Below, in pieces: positions 23,201 to 38,944 of a stretch of 64,000 nt of DNA. Each line of letters starts with the position of its first letter. Positions within the stretch are counted from its first letter, which is position 1. The stretch covers positions 4,681-68,680 of the forward strand of contig JAAMXP010001983.1 of NCBI GenBank assembly GCA_019693395.1, given 5' to 3'. A program made the position numbers and the translations under genes. The notes under the pieces were generated by a model. The model saw only the letters and a list, made by a program, of their open reading frames with translations, made no database searches and was not told the DNA's origin. The DNA is from Ettlia oleoabundans. Taxonomy: Eukaryota > Chlorophyta > Chlorophyceae > Chlamydomonadales.

Positions 23201-24445
23201 ACCAGAGCACTGATGCCGTGGTGCCCGCCTCCAGCCTGCCCAGCACACCCTGCAGCCGGCAGTGGAGCCTAACCCTGCGCCTGAGCGTCAGCGGCACCGC
23301 CTTGGCTGCCGCCACACTGGTAGGTCTATATCATCTGCTTATACGTCAAGGCACTTGGAGAGAGGAAGTCCTTTTTTATGCTTGTTACTGGTAAATCTGC
23401 ACTGAGCCATTTTGTTTCATTCCTCTGCAGCACTCTCAAGGCCAGCTGCTGCTCTCTGTGGACGGAGGCTACCCCGCCCTCAGCCTGGGCCGCTCTCAGC
23501 TGCCTGGATCCTCGACCACTGACCCCGTACTGTGGATGCACTGGGGAGCATACTCCCGCCGGTTGCAGCTGCCTGACACAATGGCCAGGCTGACAGCCAC
23601 CGGCAGGCAACAGACAGCCGAGCTGCACCTTGTGTTGGTCAGGTAGGGGTGGTCGCAGGGAGGGGGGCAATGACAGTTACAATTGGGAGAAATGCCAGAC
23701 ATGTATGCCGCACAGTTGTGTGAACCCCTGTTTGTGGCACCACTGAGCGCAACTTGGCATGCTTTTATGGCTATTGCTGTAACTGCCACTGCCATACATT
23801 TGCAGGGATGACATGCGGTTGGGCCTGTGGGCTACCAGCCTGCAGCAAGGCAGCAGCAGTGGCACCGGTGGTTGGCTCATTCGTGACCTGGCCTGCATCC
23901 CCAGCCGCTCGTCCATCTCTTATTGCGACCATGCACCCTTCGCCAGCGGCGTAGCAGATTTCAGCGCACCACAGGAGATTCGGCTTGGGGCATCCGCTGT
24001 GGGTGCCAGTGGGGAGGCAGCAGGTGCAGCAGGGTCAACAGCCGCACTTGACGCTGGCCTGGTCTGGGCTCGCTTCTACGCCTATGCCCTTCCTGAGGGT
24101 GACATGGCACTGGAGGCGGGCGCCAGCAAGCAGCAGCAGCTGCAGTACCTTGGCCTGCTGCCAGAGGGCTCCACTGGGACAGCCATTGGTAACCAGGATG
24201 TGAAAGTGGTGCTGGTTGCTCCCCTGGAACAGCAGGACAGTAAGGGGAAGGGTGGCGGCTTGCCAGTAGCAATGCTGGGTGCTGCCGCTGGGGGAGGTGC
24301 AGTGCTTGTGGCAGCGGTTGTGGGAGGGTTGCTCTGGTGCCGCTCCCGCCGCAAGCGCCGCCAACAGCAGGATGGGATGCACGGGCGTGGCGGGGCTCCA
24401 GACCTGGAGAGCATATCAGGCGACAGCTTCATTATGAAAAAGTAG
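17236..24445 (+). CDS. Membrane-anchored gametolysin-family (M11) metallopeptidase, multidomain
   Basis: Eighteen exons: 17236-17724, 17863-18581, 18716-18872, 19022-19228, 19377-19488, 19603-19715, 19823-19949, 20064-20215, 20382-20489, 20685-20845, 20997-21158, 21332-21425, 21600-21696, 21833-21926, 22101-22297, 22463-23319, 23431-23642 and 23806-24445 (stop); 1565 residues, every junction in phase. A signal peptide (MRLVVLLALLSVCGALRPE) leads into a Pro/Ser-rich linker, a LamG-like beta-sandwich (about 164-370), a PKD-like module (about 400-475) and the peptidase. The zinc motif HETGHRLGFRH is at residues 744-754 and a Met-turn candidate DIM at 786-788, as in metzincins; M11 enzymes such as gametolysin degrade the algal cell wall. 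Near the end lies one transmembrane helix (about 1505-1531) and a basic 34-residue tail, so the enzyme should face outward. Four introns use GC donors (19229, 21159, 21697, 21927). Confidence 0.85.
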
Positions 24446-24703
24446 GCACAAAGCATCAATCTTAACTTTAGCTGCTGTTCTTTTCATATTCAATCACAAC
24501 ATTTGTTTACAAAACTCTTGCTCCGTGGCTTATATACATGTGACTTGCTTGCATTGCGAAAGTAAGACAGCTGATGTGCATGATCAAGGCCCCATGGAGA
24601 TGGGTGCTGCGCAAGTTGCCGAAGAGTCATATGCACAACTGGAAAAAAAGTTTGAGTGAGGCACAGCAGGCTATCGGTAGCGTGTTGCTGTCGAGGGCTG
24701 GGC
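24446..24703. other. Convergent 3' UTR region with TGTAA on the minus strand
   Basis: 258 bp between the M11 stop (+) and the small secreted protein stop (-). TGTAA at 24511-24507 on the minus strand is a good poly(A) candidate for the secreted-protein gene. No plus-strand TGTAA is present. Confidence 0.55.
24507..24511 (-). terminator. Polyadenylation signal TGTAA (secreted-protein gene)
   Basis: About 195 nt beyond the stop codon at 24704-24706 on the minus strand. Its presence supports the placing of the terminal exon of that gene. Confidence 0.5.
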
Positions 24704-25954
24704 CTACGGTGCCCTACGGCCCAACCAGTGGCGAGGGTACCAGGAGGGCAAGGCGGTACCATCAGTTGTCACACCGCCATCCAGACGTGCTCTGGTCTCC
24801 TGGTGTCCTGAGTTCTCAGGTATCGCCTCTGACCCCACAATTCCCCCCCATACGCCTCCGTCTGCCAGGGCCAATGCATTGACCTGCAGAGGATAGTGTG
24901 AAATGGGATGTCAGATGGAGAGACAGTAGTGAGGTGGTGATGAGTCATGCATCATACCATATCATGCTTGCAGCTGACCCGGTGTGAGGGCACCCTCTGC
25001 TCACCGCAACGTTGCTGGTTGTGCTGGCAGTGGTGTCACGTTGAATGGAGTAAGCCCCTGTCTTGCCATCGGCAGCGGCCAGGGTGTTGCCGTACCGCTC
25101 TTCTACGGTGGCTCGAGTCTGAATGGCAAGGTCATAAGGCGGGTAACTCGGCAAGGGTTTCAGGATGGCACCTCACATCACGGGATGCAGTGGCACTGGC
25201 TTATGCACTATGCACTGAAGCTAACACCAGCAAGAGGAGTACATTTGAAGTGTTTGATAAGACTGAAGGGAGCATCATCCCACCTTGGTGGCAGCAACTT
25301 TTTCGCCCTCCGCATGGGCAGTGGCGCCAGAGCTTCCAGCGTTTGCGTAGGTAGACACCTGCGAGAGTTGGCAAGAGAGCCTGAGCAGGGGCTTGAGGGA
25401 GGGCATCAACCCACAGCACTCCTTCAGGTGCCAGCAGCCTGCCACCCCAGTTTAGCTGAGCGGGACTCTCCAGTTGGCAAGCAGCCAGCGATCGGTGGGA
25501 GGCAGCACGGGTTGCAGGGCGCAGCGGCATGCAACATGACAAGGAGACACCTCGCAACGAATAAAAAGTGGCAGGCACAGCATATGTCCGCAGCAAGGCA
25601 GAATGAAGGTTGCACATCACGGCAAAGGCGACTAGCAAAGCAGCCCACCTCCGCCACTGGTTTGTCGCAGTCCTCCTTGAGGCACCTGCGGCCATTCACA
25701 GCTAGAGCAGAGCCAGATGCCCGGCTGCGGGACTTGGTGCTCTGGCCATTCTCGTCGGTGGTCGTGGCAACGTTTGTGCTACTCTTGTGCTGTGCGCTCC
25801 ACAGGTCGCCCTGGGAGGCAGTTATCGTAAGGGTGCCCTGCAGCTTGCGCCCGGCGGCTGTGGAGGGCAGAGGCATGGCTGTGGTGGCCACCACTGCTGC
25901 TGCAAGCAGCAGGGCCAGAAGGGCAGCCTTCTGCGGCATTTTTGCCTGCTTCAT
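24704..25954 (-). CDS. Small secreted protein of unknown function
   Basis: Three exons: 25954-25649, 25118-25005 and 24883-24704 (TAG), all phase 0, 199 residues. The N-terminus has a clear signal peptide (MKQAKMPQKAALLALLLAAA, then VVATTAMP). The mature part is Ser/Thr/Ala/Asn-rich with short beta-like stretches (GTLTITASQGDLWSAQ, GAYSIQRDTTASTTSNVA, VNALALADGGV), suggesting an extracellular repeat protein or small adhesin, but I do not recognise a family. Only two or three cysteines are present (RRCLKEDCDK). Exons 2 and 3 are assigned by phase, composition and the downstream TGTAA, so the model is less sure than its neighbours. It sits convergent to the M11 peptidase and divergent from the LRR gene. 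Confidence 0.6.
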
Positions 25955-26731
25955 GGGATCTCAGACTCCTCCTGCGAGCTTTAAATGAACAAACCTGCTG
26001 GGGCTGCTCAAGTGTTCCGAGGCTTCTGGCTCTTGGCAAGATTCTGGGACAAGAGGACAAGCTTTCTCTGCATATTTCTGGGAGCAGGCAGGTGACGGCC
26101 AAACATTGCCTTGTTTGCATGACGGCTTCTTGCATCGCCGAACAAATTCAACAAGAACAAGCAGGGAGGAGAATCCAAGTGGGACCTTCATAGCGCTGAG
26201 CTGGTGCCAGCGGGTGGGCGGTGACTTGAAGGGTGTGTGTCAGCCACGCGACATTTGCGGGGTCATGCATGACTGCCCCTGAGCATCTATGCACCTCCAA
26301 ACACGATTGCGAGGCATGAGAGGTAGTTAGGGTTTGCTGTTGACGTGTACTGAGGGGTGGCCAACTGCAGTACACTTCATGTCCTTGAAACCAAACCGCT
26401 CGCGTGCTTCCCGCAGCAGTAAGCGATTGGTGATAGTTCGTGTTGATCGGCAGTCAACAGCTGCAGCGCCACTACAAAGCGAGCCGCGGGTTGGCTGCAT
26501 CCTGCAAGTTTCAAACCACCAAACTCGGCTCAAGAACGGCAACAACAGGGCCCAAGTGTGTTACTACAGATCGACCCGCCGGCGAGGTGGTTCCCGCTTC
26601 TGTTGCCCGCCGCCACTCTTTGGCGCCGCCGCTGCGTCCCCTGCCTGCCAGTCTCTGCCCTTGGTGGCTGACACTTGCAGCGCAAGCGTGCCACCAAAAA
26701 TCCTGCAGTTAGTCCCTACTGTGCAGCGGTG
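25955..26731. promoter_or_regulatory. Divergent promoter region (secreted protein / LRR gene)
   Basis: 777 bp between start codons at 25954 (-) and 26732 (+). No exon is supported; open frames here have no recognisable motifs. Two genes for secreted or surface products start from this region. Confidence 0.45.
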
Positions 26732-29700
26732 ATGGAGGGGTTGTGCCTGAGGCAGCTGGTAGCCACGTTGCTCCTGGCGGTGGCCGATGCCCAGCTGGCG
26801 CAGTCGGCAACCATTCGCTCCACTGTCGTGTCAGAGGAGGGCGACATTCCAGGATCTGTGATGGCGGTGAGCATGTCAGCTGCTGTATAGACGTCACAGT
26901 TATCAGGGATATAGAGTTGATGCTCTTTTTAGGTCTATTTCCTTCTAGCATGGCTGCAGCTGCTGATGTGCTCCTGCCCACCATCTGTGGCTCTCTGCTC
27001 TGCACGGCATAAGCTTTGAAATTTTGGACCAGCACTCAACAGTGCTGGGGACCAATCAGTATTGCTGTCTAATCCTCCTGCCTGATGAGAACCCCGGAAC
27101 TTGGTTTATTCACCTATACTGCGCCTGAAATAGCCTTTGTCTATCATCCGCTGGATGCTCGCCTGCAGGGCAGCCACCCTCCCGTGTTTGACGTTATGGT
27201 ACCCGAGGATGCCGCGACCCTCGTCATCTCAGCTACAGGTGCTCTAGGCCAGCCACACATTGGGCGGCAGCTGGCTGGGGCAGCAAGTACTCGTCGTTGC
27301 ATGCAAACTATCTCCATCAGTGCTCTGCATGCATGCACATTTCCATTCGCTGCAACGTCATGCCTGGGCTGCATTCGTGTTGCAGCGGATTCCGGCAGCA
27401 AGAGCCACCCTATACTGTATTGCATAATGCTTGGGAGTGTGGCCCTCAATGACCAGGTGCCCAGCAGGGACAATGCAAACTTTGTGGGAGGTAAGTCGCT
27501 TTGCTGACGCCTGCTAGGGTCAGCACATGACTGCTGCTTGCTTTTAGATTGCCCCCACCCACTTCATTACCCCCTCCCCCCATACTACCATCGCCGGCAT
27601 GATGACATGCCCCTGTATGTCCATCGCAAACCCTGTCATTTGGCTGCACTGCCGATGCAGAGCAGCAGGTGCAGGCACCTACGGTGACCATATCAGCAGT
27701 AGACTTCTCCAACAGCACTGACGTCAGGTGCGGCCTGGTGCACATTTGACTTGCGCACCAGCACTGAGGGCCCGCTCCTTTGGACGTCCCTGGCATAGTC
27801 ATGTGTTTACAAGAGCAATCGTTTAAGATGCCGTGGTCGCCCAGGGTTCTTCGTGTTCTTCGTGTTCTTGGGTGTCTGCAGGTGTGCCGTGTATAATCGG
27901 GGTCCAAGCAGCGCGCCACTCAACTTCACGCTCAGGTAACTGCCAGCATCCTGCTTGACAGGTGATCATCCATAGCATGAAAGCCAGACCCTGCACTACA
28001 AGCGCCATCACGGCTTCCACTCGCTCACAACTTTCAAAAATGTGCAGTGTGCGGTACGCTGAGTCCACTCCACAGCTGGTGGCATCTGAGCAGGCAGCAG
28101 TGCAGCTCATCTTCAACAGGTGAGGACTGCAGCCACCGGCGCTTGCTTGTTGGACACTCCCACAGTCTACCAAGATGCCTCTCTGCTCCTCCAACCTATG
28201 TTAATAGGACTCTGCTACGGGAGGCTGGGCCAGACCTGACACACCATGGTGCTGTCTGGTCTGATCATGCAGTTGTTGTGATGGCCCCGAGCGGTGCACA
28301 AGGTGGAAACAGGCAAGTGCAGCTTGCATTTCTTGCAGCTGTCTCTTTCTTTTGATAGCGCATCCTGATCTTGCAGGTCGACCACTGAAGAGCATCTGTG
28401 ACTGCACTCCATCGGCGCTGGCTCAGTTGGTTTTGCACGTTTTGCACCACTGGGCAAATGCCCTCTCATGTGGCTTGCAAGTTTAAATGAAATGGTAGTG
28501 TTGCTGCCCCTTCTTTGCTTTTCAGAACACAGCTGCCAGCCTTGGCAACCTCTGCGCTGTGAGCATGAACACTTGCAATGAGGAGGGAGAGCTTGTGGAG
28601 CTCAACATGCGGGGTGAGCAGGGTGGCAGCAGCACCAGCTCCACCAATGCAAGCGGCTCGTGGTGCTCGTCCTGCCCAGCCTACGGCATGCTGACTGAGT
28701 GTTTAGATGTCTGCTGGAGGGATGCTACATTGCCTTTGCACCACCAATACCCTTGCCCACCTACTCGTTTGCAGGGTATGACCTACTCTGCAACTTCCCG
28801 CTGGATGCTTTCCTAAATTTCACCCAGCTGCGGACTCTGAACCTGCGTGACAACCCGGCCTTAGAGGTGACTGGGTTTTGCTGCCGGCATACAGTATGCA
28901 GCTGTTATGTTGCCTTTTTTGTGCTTGAGATAGCCTCTTCTTCGTCAGCCCATCGTGTATTATGTGAGTGCTAGGAGTGCAACAGCATTCGAATATGCTG
29001 CATGTTCCAGAACGGTTGATTGTACAATAGCTGATCTGTTCTTCACCCAACTGCTGTGAGGTTCCTGTCGCAGGGGGCCTTCAGCACCATTGCTGAGGAG
29101 CTGAGCGAGATTGAGTCGTTGCAAGACGTGAATTTGGAGAGAGATGCGGGCATACGTGGCCCATTGTCAACAGACGGCCAGGACGGCATTTGCATGCTGG
29201 CCGGGGTAAGTTGAGCAGCAGCCGGTGATAGAGGGCCTCCAAGATGCCACTTTCTGGCCACAACGCGCTCTCTGCTTTGCGAGCACATGTATGTTCCCAC
29301 TTGCTGCACTAGCTGAACCTGCACACGTGCTCCTTGCCTCTCACAGGCGCTACTGGTACACACGTTTGTCTTGTGTGTTGATCTTTCCTGCAGACGGCCA
29401 AATCTATCAATATCAACGCCATGTCACTGGAAGGCACTCTACCGCCATGCGTTTTCAGCGGGCAAGCACTGTTGCCATATGCCAATCCTGCGCAGTCCTG
29501 GCTGTGGGGCCGGTCTGGGCCTCCATGTTGCCTTGTGCTCCTCGCTGTGGCATGGCATAGTTGGCCTCTCCCTTGCGCTTCTTACCCATGCATGGCTGGG
29601 CGGTCGGTTGGCCTCTGCAGGTTCATGGCAGTGGAACAACTCATAGCTTCCTTTAACAAGCTGTCAGGCACATTACCTGTGAGCCTTGCTGCCTTGCTGC

Positions 29701-32700
29701 CTTGCTTCCCTGTTGTGCGGCAGCTGAGGGCCACAAAGCATGTTGAAGGCGAGTGGCGAGTGGCAGGGGCATGCCAGAGGGGTGTGGAGACTTGCAAACA
29801 AAGCTAGATCTGTTTTTATTGAAGCTCATGTTCCTCGCCTGCGGCGCCCCATGCAGGACATGAACCCAGGCATTGGCGAGCCCTCGCTCCAAGTGGTGCG
29901 GCTGAGCAACGTGAGTTGTTGCCGGCTGTGCACTTACTGAACTGCGCTGCTTGGTGGCATCTGCCAGTGGCGTAGCTGTAGCGCAGCGATGATCTCCTTT
30001 CTGGGGTGCTCAATGCCTCAGAAGCTGCGCATGTGGATTGCAGAATGTTCTGAGTGGTGACCTGCCGACGGGCTGGCTGCGTCAGACAGAGCTGACTTGG
30101 CTGGATCTCAGCTCCAACAACATCACAGGTGAGAGCGTGTGGCCCTGGGCTATCGTCAAGTCAAGTGTCTTCCCCTGTCCATCCATCACTGTAGCAGGCC
30201 TGCAATCCCTGGCACTCAGCAACGCAAACCTGTGGCAGTTGATTGCACAGCCCATTGCGCATGTCACATGAGCGGCATCCAATCCCTGCCCATTGCTGTG
30301 CTCTATTTTGCAGGCACACTGTTGCCACCGCGAAAGGATTTTTCGTTTACCACAACCCTTGCCATTCCAGTGAACCTTGCCAGGCTTGTCATGAATGACA
30401 ACGCTTTGACAGGTTCGCCTCTGTCCAAGTTGAGCGTGTGGCATCCTACGCAGCAGCCCCGGCCCCCAGTTGCCTCAAGAACACGGCCAGGAGATCTTTC
30501 CATCACCTTCAACCCTCAGCAACTGCTCGCGTAAATGTGCAGGTGCCTTCCCCGGGCCTCATGCGCTGGATGGCCTCCAAAGTTTGGAGATCATCGACCT
30601 CAGCAACAACCAGTTGGACGAGGTGAAGCGGTAAAAGAGATTAGCACAGTGCCCCTTTACTATTGGATGGGTGTGTTGAGTGCCAGGGCTACTGCTAGTG
30701 ATGGATCCAAGCGCACCCCCTACGTATTGTCTGCTTGCGGCTGGCATCATTGGAAACGAAAACGGATGGGTGGCCCTGACATTTGCGGCAGCGCGCTGCA
30801 GTCGCTGCTGTCAGTATGTTATCTGCTGACTGTCGGGCCCTTGCCCCCTTTGCATGCCATGCAGCTTCCTACTGGTGCCGCCGCAAGCACCCAGGCAGAT
30901 GTTGGTGCCTGGGATGTTACTCACGGGGTTTTCACTGCAGCACCGCCGCTGCATAGTGTGCTGCTCGCCACAAATTCCCTGAAGGTGTGGTACTCCGTCA
31001 CACCTGGGTTTGCTTTGAGCAGCAGCTTCACGCCTGCACTATTACCATATTCATTCGCGTATACAATTACAACGCAACATTGCAGCGACGACAGCAGCAG
31101 GCACAGTACTTGATGCTGCTCCTGTGGTTGCAGGGTCAGTACCCCATTGGGTTTGGTGCACTGCCAAGCTTGGTGGAGCTGGACATCAGCAACAACCAGC
31201 TCAGGCAAGTGTCCATGCCGCTGCTGTTGCTTGCAATGCATTCCAGTGCAACCCAGCAGCCTGTGCCCTGGCTGCACATGCCTGTGCATCTGCCAAGATG
31301 TGATGCCATTTGATACAGCATTTTTTCCTTGTGCGGGGGGGTCTGTTTGGTTCCTGCCTGCAGCGGAACGCTGCCTGCCCTGCAGCTTGGCAATGCCTCC
31401 ACCCCTGGACTGCACACTCCCTTCAGCGAGCTCATGCTCTTCAGTGCCGGCTTCAACAACTTTACAGGTGACTTATAAAGTCTTCCACCACCAGCAGTGC
31501 TTTGTCTGCAGGTAATCCCGTGCATTGCCGCTTCGGACGAGTACTGCAAAGGTGCAGCAGCAGGTTGTTGCCATCTTTCACATGTTGAAAACCTTTCTGC
31601 AACAGCTTACGCTGTCACACGTGCCTAGGTGCGGTCAGCTGAGTGCGCAGCTGCTCCCTGCGGCACCTCGATTTGCAGGGTCTATTCCTGGCAGCTGGGC
31701 ACAGCTGGGCATGTTCGATCCAAACGTCAGTTCCACCCTCAGAGTGGCTCTGTTTGACATGCAAAATAACTCGCTCACAGGTGGGGGCATGAGCATGGCT
31801 GTAGCTTGCTGTTCCTGATGCTGCTGCTGAGCAAACCAAGGGACTGCTTTGGACGACCTTGTCACTTCTGTTGATGCTGCCACGTTACTTCGCCTGTGCA
31901 AGGCCAGCCAGCTCAGCAGGGTCATGGTCAACAGCCCAGCAGCCCCAACATGCACCGCACAGCTCAGTAAGCCTCATCTGCCGCACTGTCCATGCAGGTG
32001 CACTGCCTCAGTTCCTGGCTTACAAGAACGTGAGGCTGCTGCAGCCCAGTCCAAATGTCAACTTGTCGGGCAATACCTTTGAAAGCACCGATTGCAACGA
32101 GTATGCGTACACAGGGGCATCTTGCACAAGCACCGCACCACCGCCCTCGTCTCCTATAGGTGTGCTTTGACGTGCTGCGATAGCTAATACCAAGCCGTTC
32201 TGCACTCCTTGCTGCCTAACCTTACAAGCACATCAACACTGTGTACAGGGCATGAACGTGTATTTATCAGTTAAGCATCCAGGTGGCCACATGATGCTAG
32301 TGAGAGCGTTCCCCTCCAACACATGCTGTGATGTCTGTCCCCCATTCGCAGCCCTGCCAACCGAGGATTCACCTTCACCACAACCAAGCCCGTTACCCCA
32401 CCCCAGCGCATCGCCGACACCTCAGCAGCCTGCGCCAGCGCCTGCTGACACAGTCACGAGCAGCAGCAGTGGTGGCTTAAGTAGCGGCGCATCGGCAGGC
32501 ATCGCAGTTGCAGGTACTGGCTTTGGTGCTTGCTCATGGCCAGACGCATCCTGTTGCTACTGCTAGCAGGGTCTGGCATCAAGTGTATTGCTGATACCAG
32601 GTTGTGTGGAACTGGCAGCCGTACTTCTCAGGTGCGAACCCATGCCATTGTGCTGTATAAGAAGCCATTCCAGCAGCTCTGTTAGAATCTTGACTAAATC

Positions 32701-33130
32701 TTCCACCTTGTCTGCCTGCTGTCGCGCAGTCATTCTGGCGGTGCTTGCTGGTGTGGCGGGCTTCATCTGTGCGCGCAAACGGCGGCAATCACGCGGCGGC
32801 ATAAACAGTCGCTTTGAGCGGTGCGTGTGGTGCATGCTGCAGCCAGCAGGCCAGCTTGGCTCCCTGCCTGGGGTGCTTTTAGCGCTGTAACCATTTCCCG
32901 AAAGTTTGGGTTTCGTGTTGGCAGTGCCCGGTGCTGGAGTGCTGCTGCCAGCGTCCCACCCACGTGTTCCATTCGTCTGTGTGTGCCGCAGGTTCCAGGA
33001 CAGCCATGATGCCAGCGATGGCGCGTGGCAGGAGCCATCGCCACATCAGCCGCCCACTGGCTGGGATGCATACCAGCAGCAGTCTCCAGGGTTGCAGATG
33101 AGTAGCAGGCGAAATGCTTACGACCCGTAG
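26732..33130 (+). CDS. LRR receptor-like transmembrane protein without kinase
   Basis: Twenty-five exons, all in phase: 26732-26866, 27169-27238, 27386-27490, 27661-27727, 27882-27935, 28048-28119, 28208-28302, 28377-28480, 28526-28613, 28775-28866, 29074-29205, 29394-29461, 29621-29678, 29857-29910, 30044-30128, 30314-30412, 30543-30622, 30865-30984, 31134-31204, 31364-31467, 31679-31780, 31998-32159, 32352-32513, 32730-32820 and 32992-33130 (TAG); 802 residues. A hydrophobic N-terminus (LRQLVATLLLAVADA) is a signal peptide. After about 200 residues of unknown beta-rich sequence come plant-type LRRs, for example LRTLNLRDNPAL, LTWLDLSSNNITG, LEIIDLSNNQLDE, LVELDISNNQL and ALFDMQNNSLTG, roughly residues 264-670. 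A Pro/Ser stalk, one transmembrane helix (about 720-743) and a short basic tail follow. It resembles plant receptor-like proteins that signal through a partner kinase. GC donors are at 29462 and 31205. Confidence 0.85.
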
Positions 33131-33501
33131 ACGTACGCGGGCTTTGATGTGGGTCACTATCAGTCATTCTCATTGCCAGCAGCCACCCGCAACCACGATG
33201 GAATGTTCCAGTTACAGTGGCCTGTCACACGCGATGTGGTGATCACAGAACATATTGCAAAAAATGTGATTGAATTGATTATTGTACTTGTGTTCAACCA
33301 ACTTGATCACTCCTGTTAAGACTTAGAATTGCAATACTACATTCTAGGCCGTAGTGACATGGATTGTGCTACCATATTATCTACTCAAAATACAACAATG
33401 ATGCCAGTATAGTGAGAAGGGGTTGAGTAGCAGAATTTCAATGTGCGGTGTGCAGTGCTACATGCTGGGACGATAACAAGTGGCAAATGTACAAGTAGCA
33501 A
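33131..33501. other. Convergent AT-rich intergenic region
   Basis: 371 bp between the LRR stop (+) and the ABC-F stop (-). It is visibly AT-richer than its surroundings (about 33240-33430) and has no exon and no TGTAA on either strand. Confidence 0.55.
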
Positions 33502-38520
<5,019 letters not shown>

Positions 38521-38944
38521 GCTGATCCTGATCAAGTCGCAGTTATGATATGATAAGCGGCTACCGCACCATGGGCTCGTGTGATACCAGCGGCAACTTG
38601 CTCTCTTGGCAAAGAATCACGAAATGTTGTACTTTCGGGGTTATGAAGAAGCTATTATCACAGCGCAAGAACAATGCATTGGGTCAGAGCCGCGCGAATG
38701 AGTGATGGGATGGGACTGGGACGGCCACGTCAGCTCGGCTGGCGGTGGAAGGCAGAATAAGCGTGCAATCGCACATGGGCAAAACATATCATCAAAGCAA
38801 GGATTTGGCTCAAAATACCTGGGTGCACGTTGGGCGATGCGTTGCATGTGAGTTTGCACCGCCAGCAACCGCATAACAGACCGGCAATAAAGCATCGTAG
38901 ACGGCTGTCTAACGTATTTGGGAAGGAAGGGTAGCGCGGCAGCG
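38521..38944. promoter_or_regulatory. Divergent promoter region (ABC-F / zuotin)
   Basis: 424 bp between start codons at 38520 (-) and 38945 (+). Both products act at the ribosome, so shared regulation is plausible but not shown. No specific element was recognised. Confidence 0.45.

Noticed and set aside
22504..23202. Minus-strand frame of 232 codons
   Set aside because: Antisense of the long M11 exon 16, which is in phase with its neighbours.
27841..27875. Repeated TTCTTCGTG
   Set aside because: Two-and-a-bit copies in an intron pyrimidine tract; explained by polypyrimidine bias before the acceptor.
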